From Suillus spraguei (lineage: Eukaryota; Basidiomycota; Agaricomycetes; Boletales; Suillaceae), in the NCBI GenBank assembly GCA_016800925.1, contig JABCPU010000086.1, positions 124,001 through 188,000 of the forward strand: a stretch of 64,000 nucleotides of DNA. Reading direction: 5' to 3'. Positions within the stretch are counted from its first letter, which is position 1. Each line of letters begins with the position of its first letter. The position numbers and the translations under genes are program-made. Positions 58,001 to 64,000 of the stretch are shown piece by piece. A model generated the notes under the pieces. The model was not told the DNA's origin. It did no database searches and saw only the letters and a list, made by a program, of their open reading frames with translations.

Positions 58001-59726
58001 TGAGGAGGTAACTGTCCAGCTTTGCCTTTGTCAAAGACATCCGCAAACTCGTGGTATTTGGAAGGGATTCTGGAGAGATCTGGAGGTTCAGATGATATGG
58101 ATGCAGATTGGAGATTAACCCCAGAGGGACGGAGATAGATGCTGAACTGAGTGGATCCTTCTAACTTGCAGGCACAGCAAAAGGCCACTGCATTTATCAG
58201 AGATATGTTAGGGACTGAAGTGTCAGCAGAGGGTTCGGATTTGGTCAGAGGAGGAGTCTCTGCCATGGATGGGATGCTCTGAGGCAACGGAGATATTGGA
58301 GGGGAGGATTCCTCCTTGGATAGAATATCCGGAGGTAATGGAGGTGTCAGATTGGATTTTCCTGCCACAGATGGTGTGTTGGGAGGCAGCGATGATGCAG
58401 ATGGGGTCAATGGCATTCCTTGTACAGTAGTTCGGAACTCAATGCTGCCCAATACCCAGTCAATCAACGGATTGTGTCGGGTGAGCCAGCTATATCTGAG
58501 AACGATATAACATGAGGAATCCAAAGGGGTAACATAGAATGTATTGGAGGTGATTACACCGGAGGGGAATTGGACGGATAAGTTTATGGCTTCGACAATA
58601 TTGTTATTGCATGTACCATCAAATAAACAGAGCGGAAGCGGAGGAATCTGATAGGTAGGGATTTTATGTTTTTGGATGAAATCAGTGTCTATGAAGCAGT
58701 GGGAGGAGCCACAGTCTATGAGGGCCGGAAAGTCAGATATATTGGAGAAAGACGGAAGAGAGACATATGGACACAGAGAGTTCGGATCAGGAAGAGTTAC
58801 AGCATTGAGTCATAGCTCCGTTGTATGGATTGGGCCAATGCAACCCTCATCCTGCACGGAGTCAGGAGGGTTGCGGACTAATTTTTTGCCTTGTCCGAGG
58901 CTTCCAGTTCAGTTTACGGAGTGAGCATGGTAGCACGGCCTTTGGCAGCGCGTGAAGTGGATTTGGTGCAGTCTTGGGCAGTGTGACCAGGTCTGCCGCA
59001 GAACATACAGAGCCTTTTGTCGATATGCCTCTGACGCTCCTGGGTGGTTAGCTTTCCGTCCACACCAATGATGTTAGGAAGATCCGAAGCCTTCGGGGCA
59101 AAGGAGGTTGTGGGGGATGTGGGCTTATTGAATTTGGGCGTATTGGATCCAGATGAGTTGGAGTTCGTCTGGTCGGATGCTGACTGCCTAGGCAGATTGG
59201 AAGAGGCGGCTTTACTCTCTTGGGGTGACTTCGCCCCTCCGTTCCCAGTAACAGGCGTCGATGGTCTGGGTGAGAGTCTTGAACTCAGAAAGGGTAGTGG
59301 GTTTACCCATACGACTAATCTCATCTTTGATTCGGGCTGGAAGTCCATTGTAGAATTGGCATTGTAGAGCTCCGTCTCCCCATTCACGTACTTGGGAGGC
59401 AAGTCGCTGGAATTCTACAATGTACTTGTTGATGCATTGTCCATCATGCATATGGAGCTGTTCCAGCTGCATTTTGGTGGGTTGCCACATAACTCATCAT
59501 CGAAGCGAATGGTTGGGCGTGAATTAGTGTCTGGGTCATCTGTGTTCTGCGTTGGTGTAACCAGATCTTGTCTGGCTTGACGCGCAGAGATGCTTTGACC
59601 TATGTCGCTCATGCTCACACGGCATTGAGAGAAGCTGGTGAATGTTTGGATGATGGATGTCGGATCTCGTTGGATTGGACCAAGTCCAGCTCCTTGGAGA
59701 GTGTTCTGAGTTTTACGGGGAGGCAT
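55087..59726 (-). pseudogene. E1 gag-pol remnant (gag, protease, RT, RNase H, integrase, chromodomain)
   Basis: Gag starts MPPRKTQNTLQGAGLGPIQR (59726) and has an internal deletion near 59490: E2 continues past FDDEL, E1 jumps to WQPTKMQLEQLH. A zinc knuckle CMFCGRPGHTAQDC lies near 58990. The protease site reads ALIDCGSSHCFID (about 58720). RT has [40 protein letters not shown] and an [14 protein letters not shown] active site near 57500. RNase H has VVETDASDYAIAGILSIV. Integrase has VIIDHLSKQAIFVPTH, VTSDRGTE and RQTEHANQMLEQYLR. A chromodomain (YEISKILDFKLDHHRHHC, WSRYEGTDEETSW) ends at 55087. Lesions include TGA and TAG stops near 57780, a frameshift after NAPAAF near 57560, one after DRGTE near 55980 and one near 55830. 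It is not functional. Confidence 0.9.
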
Positions 59727-59779
59727 GATGTGGGATGGTTTAGAGAATGTTACTCGGAAAGGTGTGAGTTCGAATATAC

Positions 59780-60158
59780 TGTTAAGACCATACTCAAAGC
59801 ATCAGGAAATTCACACATTCCTTAACATGCTTAATCAGCTTAACTCACTTATCTCAAAACTTGTTTGCTCTCTCTCACATCATTCACCTGGCATATCTTA
59901 TATTTTTTGAGTGCGAAATACAATAAAACATGTATATTAATATATCTCAACTTTTTTTTTTCTGAATTCATTCACATTGAAATTTTGGACAAGTAGATTC
60001 AATTTCACCAAGGCAGTTAAGTGTAAATAAGTCCGCATAAGGGCACGTCAAGGAATGTGTGAATTTCCTGATGAGGGAGAGAGATCTGAAGGGCTTTGGC
60101 CTCAGTTCGTGCACTGTGCCCCTTTCCTGAGTAATGCCCCTTATTTCAGGGAGAAGGT
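59780..60158 (-). repeat. E1 5' LTR remnant containing MITE copy 2
   Basis: Positions 59780-59799 plus 60076-60158 match the first ~100 bases (plus-strand reading) of the E1 3' LTR, starting TGTTAAGACCATACTCAAAG. The outer part of the LTR is missing and the junction falls at GAGAAGGT, six bases before an LRR-gene ATG. Confidence 0.85.
59800..60073 (-). mobile_element. MITE copy 2 (274 bp), inside the E1 LTR
   Basis: Same terminal inverted repeats as copy 1 but in inverted orientation. AG at 59798-59799 and 60074-60075 is the 2-bp target duplication; removing one copy and the MITE restores the LTR sequence CTCAAAGGGAGAGAG seen at 51605. It therefore inserted after E1. Confidence 0.9.
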
Positions 60159-60163
60159 CAAAA

Positions 60164-62673
60164 ATGTCTCGCATTCCTCAACCATCTCAACATCCAACGG
60201 TGAAGATGGCGCTCATGCCCCCTTCTTGCTCAAGAGCTCCGTCGCCGTCCAAGCCTACCCCAAGTGTATCTTCCCCTCACGTGAGGACTAAGTCAGTCCC
60301 CAAATCTCCGTCTAAGGCTATCCGTAGGCCACCGCCCATCGAAAATGAGCCGCCCGTTCCCAAAATAACATTGAGCATCAAGGAAGCTGTCGCTCTGAAG
60401 CGAGCAGAAGCCAGAAAGGCCGTATCTACTCGAGTAGGCCTTGGCAATAGTGCAGGCTTTGGTAATTTTGAGACCCTCGAAGATGCAGATCCAGTGGCAG
60501 CGAAGAAGGATGAAGAGGAAACACCCGAATTAGGGAGGTGGTCCGTGAAAGAAACAATTGAACGTGCTCGGAGCACAGGTGAGTGGATGTGATTCATGTT
60601 GAATGCGTGCCGCTGATCAGACAAGGTCATTATTGCAGGTACCATCAATTTGTCCTCTCGCTCTTTACCATGCATTCCTTCTGCTTTGTTTAACATTCAT
60701 TTGGGAGTAACTCCCGACCCACTGAAGTCAGCAGCTTCAGAGCCACCCATATCGCCCTCCATGGACGGTTCAAGTTCGTCCAGGCGGACTGGCCAACGAG
60801 AAGGTCCAGCGTGGTTTGAAGCCCAAGACTTGCACGTACTCAAAGCGTGGAATAACGATATTATCGAAATACAGCACGAAATCTCTCTCTTTGGATCATT
60901 GAAGACCGTTGATGTGAGTGTTTACTACGTCCTCCCACGATATATGGTATTTATGTGGTCCATTGCAAGTTACATCAAAACAAGATTGTTCTCCTACCTG
61001 ATACCTTCGCCAACCTTACGGCTTTAACTATCCTAGATCTTTCTCATAACTCCCTCACTACGCTACCTTCAAATATCTTCGCATTACCCAATCTCACGGT
61101 CATGAACCTGTCCCATAACGCCCTCAGCGAGCTCTCCTTTGGTGCCCCGTTCTCGAAGTCTTCCTCGCGCAAAGCGCGGAACAATACCTTGAGTTCCGGA
61201 GGATTCTTTGGTCCTGTCATTACAAGAGCCTCGTCGCCACTGCCACGCCTTTCTGTCCTGGATGTGTCTCATAATAAACTCACCGCTTCCACCATAGACC
61301 ATGCCAATCTGCCTCCGTTGATAACGAAAGCCAACTTTGCCGCAAATCCTCTGGCTTTAGGAGACTCTAACTCCACACCCGCTTTGATTCGAGCCCTCAG
61401 TCACTTGGAACATCTCAAGGAACTTCACTGTGAAACCGCTGACATCGGCGATGATGCCTTCCTCAGCAACTTATCCACTTCGGAAAGTCATTGTTTCCCT
61501 CGGTTACAGATCCTTGACATGGGTGAAACTCGGGCTACCATGGAAGGCTTGCAATCTGCGTTATCTGAGCTGAAGCAGGATATCACGTATGATTTTACTA
61601 CTGAAGAGCCTCCCGAAGGCACTCTGAGGGTGTCTATCGGCAAAAAGGTTGTTCGGGAACCTTGGGAGCTAGAGGCGGAGAGAAGGGTGAAGAACCGCGT
61701 GTCTAAAAATGCGATAAGTACGGAAAGCACCGGTGATCCCAGCAAAACAGACATAGGCCACAATAATACAGATGTCGTCAAGGAGGCTTGGGAGATCGAA
61801 GCAGAACAGGGTTTGCTAACAGAAGGTGGGCGTCGACGGGCAAGAGCGGCGGTGGTAACGTCTGCAGTAGATATTGCAGCACCTCTGAACCCGAGTTCCC
61901 TTATCGGACACGGACACCCGCCCACGTCTCCTAGCACCTCGCAATCATCATCGACCGCAAGTTTAACGAACCCTCAATACTACAATGCTGCTACTCAAAC
62001 ACTCACTTTACCCTCGCTCTCAGCTCCGACAAAGTGTCATGCTCGGTCCTTCTCTTTAGCAACTCCATTCTCAAGTCCACTGTCCTCTCAAGGCAAAACA
62101 GATTTTGCTCTGCCTACACCGGCACTTCCCCTTGTCGCCATATCAGCTCAACCGTTCGCACAGATGCTCAAGATTCTCGTGCTGAGCAACCGCAAATTCG
62201 ATCTTTGTGTTTCCCTCCCAACCACTGGCGAGGTCTTACTTCCAAGCCTGGAGGAACTCGTTCTCATCAGGAAATTCACACATTCCTTGACATGCTTAAT
62301 CAGCTTAACTCACTTATCTCAAAACTTGTTTGCTCTCTCTCACATCATTCACCTGGCATATCTTATATTTTTTGAGTGCGAAATACAATAAAACATGTAT
62401 ATTAATATATCTCAACTTTTTTTTTCTGAATTCATTCACGTTGAAATTTTGGACAAGTAGATTCAATTTCACCAAGGCAGTTAAGTGTAAATAAGTCCGC
62501 ATAAGGGCACGTTAAGGAATGTGCGAATTTCCTGATGCTGGAAGGGTGTGGATTCGGTGATCAGGTCTCCGTGACACATCAAGCTGACACGGGAACTGCC
62601 ACTTCTCCGCGCTCGAATGATACATTTCTGCCTTTATTGATGCGCGTTTTCCCGAGTCTGCGGACATTGGATC
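60164..62673 (+). pseudogene. leucine-rich-repeat protein gene, disrupted by a MITE and truncated by E2
   Basis: An LRR protein. Exon 1 starts MSRIPQPSQHPTVKMALMPP (60164) and ends RARSTG. Exon 2 runs TINLSSRSLPCIPSALFNIH to FGSLKTVD. Exon 3 has clear LRRs: LHQNKIVLLPDTFANLTALT, ILDLSHNSLTTLPSNIFALP, NLTVMNLSHNALSEL, LSVLDVSHNKLTAST. It continues with repeated EPWELEAERRV / EAWEIEAEQGL motifs and LKILVLSNRKFDLCVSLP, up to LPSLEELV. MITE copy 3 sits inside exon 3 after LEELV. Beyond it LEGCGFGDQVSVTHQAD, LLMRVFPSLRTLDLSYT resumes in frame if the MITE and one CT are removed. The gene is then cut by the E2 LTR at 62674. The upstream promoter is also replaced by E1 LTR sequence. As it stands the product would end inside the MITE. 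Confidence 0.85.
62265..62537 (-). mobile_element. MITE copy 3 (273 bp), inside an LRR exon
   Basis: Same orientation as copy 2. CT at 62263-62264 and 62538-62539 is the target duplication. Its ends match CATCAGGAAATTCACACATT and the inverse complement. It adds stops to the LRR reading frame. Confidence 0.93.
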
Positions 62674-63442
62674 TGTCATATACCATACTTCTAATCTCAG
62701 ATCCGATCATATCCGTCCAGATCCGATCGTTTCCATATCCGTCCGGTCCACAGATCCTGTCCGGACCACCCATCCGAATGTACTCACTTCTCGCACCTTA
62801 ACTCCCTGGTGAACATCTGCGTCTATCTCCTTTCGTCATTTCTCCTACTACTGGTACTCCGGCTGTTTATATTTCCGTCCTGTGTTACTGATCCGTTTCC
62901 TGTGTTCATTTCCGATTCATGCTTACTGATCCGCTGTGCAATAACTAATAGACTTCCGTTACACTTCGTACATAGCCCTCGGTCCCGGACTTGCTGATTA
63001 TCCGTCTTAGATACTTACTGTATATAAACCACTTGTAGATCTCCGTAGAACCTTAGTTCGAATATCATCTTAGATTCTACTCATTCTGCCTCCTCCGGAC
63101 TTAAGCCACTCTCCGCTTTAAGTCACCTTCCGAGACTTAGGATTGACTCCTATAGTCCATACCTCCGACTCTATCTTCGGATAGTCCATCTCCATTAGTT
63201 TCTAGTTAGGAACTCGTTCCGAAACTAGCCTTAATCTCTTTCCTCTCCTTACGTTCCGAATTACCTTCGGACGTATTATATCCGACACCTTCGGACACCC
63301 GGATCCGTCACGCAACCCCTTCCGGGTCTTCGGACGAATAACTCCTCCCTGAAATAAAGGGCATTACTCGAGAAAGGGGCACAGTGTACGAACTGAGGCC
63401 AAAGCCCTTCGGATCTCTCTACCCTTGAGTACAGTCTTAACA
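62674..63442 (+). repeat. E2 5' LTR
   Basis: Full-length copy with TG...CA ends. It carries TATATAAA at 63021-63028 and, about 34 nt downstream, AGTTCGAATAT (63055-63065). Confidence 0.9.
63021..63028 (+). promoter_or_regulatory. TATA box of the E2 LTR promoter
   Basis: TATATAAA in the LTR, conserved in E1. Its distance to AGTTCGAATAT fits a transcription start at the latter. Confidence 0.6.
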
Positions 63443-63456
63443 GTATATTCGAACTC
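63443..63456 (+). promoter_or_regulatory. putative self-priming primer-binding site of E2
   Basis: GTATATTCGAACTC starts directly after the LTR. It lacks the TGG expected for priming by a tRNA 3' end. Instead ATATTCGAACT (63445-63455) is the perfect reverse complement of AGTTCGAATAT at 63055-63065, near the predicted 5' end of the RNA. Confidence 0.6.
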
Positions 63457-63492
63457 AAACCTTTCCAAGTAACTTAGCAACCATCCCATATC

Positions 63493-64000
63493 ATGCCTCC
63501 CCGTAAAGCTCAGAACACACTCCGAGGAGCCGGACTTGGTCCGATCCAACGAGATCCCACACCCATCGTCCAAACATTTACCAGTTTCTCTCAACGCTGC
63601 GCAAGCATGAGCGACATAGGTCAAAGTATCTCCACCCGTCAAGTCAGACCGGATCCGATAACACCAACTCGGAACCCGGATAACCCAGACTCCAATTCGC
63701 GCCCGACCATTCGCTTTGATGATGAGCTGCGCAGTAACCTACCAGATGATGAAGTTGATGATCCGGACAATGAGGACCTGGAGGACGAAGAAGATAAAAT
63801 CCACCTAAACCCTCAGGACCGGGTCCTAGCCCAACTATCCGTAGCCATTAACCACCTCGCTCGCAGTAGCCGTCGCACCCCCACCTCGGATGATAGCAAA
63901 GTCAAAGTCCATGAGCCAGATACCTTCGATGGGTCCGAACCTCGCAAGCTCCGGGCATTCTTCGTCCAATGTGAGCTCAACTTCCAGAGCAAACCTAGCG
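63493..64000 (+). CDS. E2 Gag, N-terminal part (open to window edge)
   Basis: Starts MPPRKAQNTLRGAGLGPIQR and stays open for 169 codons to the right edge. It matches E1 Gag over the first ~75 residues (SMSDIGQSIS, SRPTIRFDDEL) and continues with an acidic stretch (DDEVDDPDNEDLEDEED), DRVLAQLSVAINHLARSSRR and DTFDGSEPRKLRAFFVQCEL, the start of the retrotransposon capsid domain that E1 has lost. Gag forms the particle that packages element RNA. No lesion is seen in the visible part. Confidence 0.85.
   Translation, partial: MPPRKAQNTLRGAGLGPIQRDPTPIVQTFTSFSQRCASMSDIGQSISTRQVRPDPITPTRNPDNPDSNSRPTIRFDDELRSNLPDDEVDDPDNEDLEDEEDKIHLNPQDRVLAQLSVAINHLARSSRRTPTSDDSKVKVHEPDTFDGSEPRKLRAFFVQCELNFQSKPS

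Larger units (their letters stand above)
51590..60158 (-). mobile_element. E1: decayed Ty3/gypsy chromodomain retrotransposon
   Basis: Order on the minus strand: truncated 5' LTR (about 60158-59780, interrupted by MITE copy 2), primer-binding region (GTATATTCGAACTC next to the LTR), gag-pol (59726-55087), an oppositely oriented spliced gene (54038-55028), a purine tract (53855-53842), then the 3' LTR (53841-51590). The LTR starts TGTCATATACC and ends GTCTTAACA in element orientation. The 3' LTR is split by a 1530-bp solo LTR at 52289-53818; without it the LTR is about 717 bp. Only about 100 bp of the 5' LTR remains, and it stops six bases before the ATG of a host LRR gene. Pol order RT-RNase H-integrase plus a chromodomain places it among chromoviruses. 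The element has many stops and frameshifts and is dead. Confidence 0.9.
62674..64000 (+). mobile_element. E2: Ty3/gypsy retrotransposon, 5' end (runs off right edge)
   Basis: A complete 5' LTR (62674-63442, 769 bp, TGTCATATACC...GTCTTAACA), a short leader and an open gag. It is the same family as E1 but less decayed. It inserted into the third exon of the LRR gene. Confidence 0.92.

Overview
This is a nuclear chromosome segment from a basidiomycete fungus, most likely an Agaricomycete (mushroom-type). The genes are broken by many short introns of about 45-70 nt with GT-AG ends and CTNAN branch sites, and GC content is moderate. Several families are typical of Agaricomycetes: a DUF6593 protein, a WD40-TPR protein, a CHAT-domain fragment, a SAP-domain TKL kinase and chromodomain Ty3/gypsy elements. 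I saw no bacterial operons, CRISPR arrays or viral genomes.

Positions 1-49.6 kb are mostly ordinary single-copy genes on both strands: LEU4 (partial), glutamyl-tRNA synthetase, a DUF6593 protein, a SAP/TKL kinase, an EF-hand external NADH dehydrogenase, CLP1, an MFS permease, CTF18, ATP2 (F1 beta subunit), tRNA-Ser(AGA), a carrier-like membrane protein, a DUF1776 protein, a cyclic phosphodiesterase, an arrestin-like protein, BRX1, a triple-KH protein, SNU13 and an ADGF-type adenosine deaminase. Broken genes lie between them (CHAT fragment, WD40-TPR pseudogene). Two tandem arrays of decayed tRNA-Ser(CGA)-like units lie 20 kb apart in opposite orientation and share the same spacer. A ~630-bp terminal-inverted-repeat element sits near 2 kb.

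Positions 50.8-64 kb form a nested transposon region. Element E1 (about 51.6-60.2 kb, minus strand) is a decayed chromodomain Ty3/gypsy retrotransposon. Its 3' LTR holds a second, solo LTR flanked by a 5-bp GATTA duplication. Between pol and the 3' LTR, E1 carries an oppositely oriented gene with two introns that is still open and encodes a coiled-coil protein with two CxxCx6C motifs. A 273-bp MITE occurs three times with a 2-bp CT/AG target duplication: once alone, once in the E1 5' LTR remnant, and once inside an exon of a leucine-rich-repeat gene. That gene is also cut off by the LTR of a second element, E2, whose gag is open to the right edge. The sequence just after the E2 LTR is complementary over 11 nt to the predicted 5' end of its RNA, as in Tf1-type self-priming elements.

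The cellular genes are unrelated housekeeping functions (leucine synthesis, translation, RNA 3'-end processing, respiration, ribosome biogenesis, cohesion, splicing) and do not form a cluster. The most unusual biology lies in the repeats: the spliced antisense gene in E1, the self-priming signature, the tRNA-derived arrays and the MITE family.
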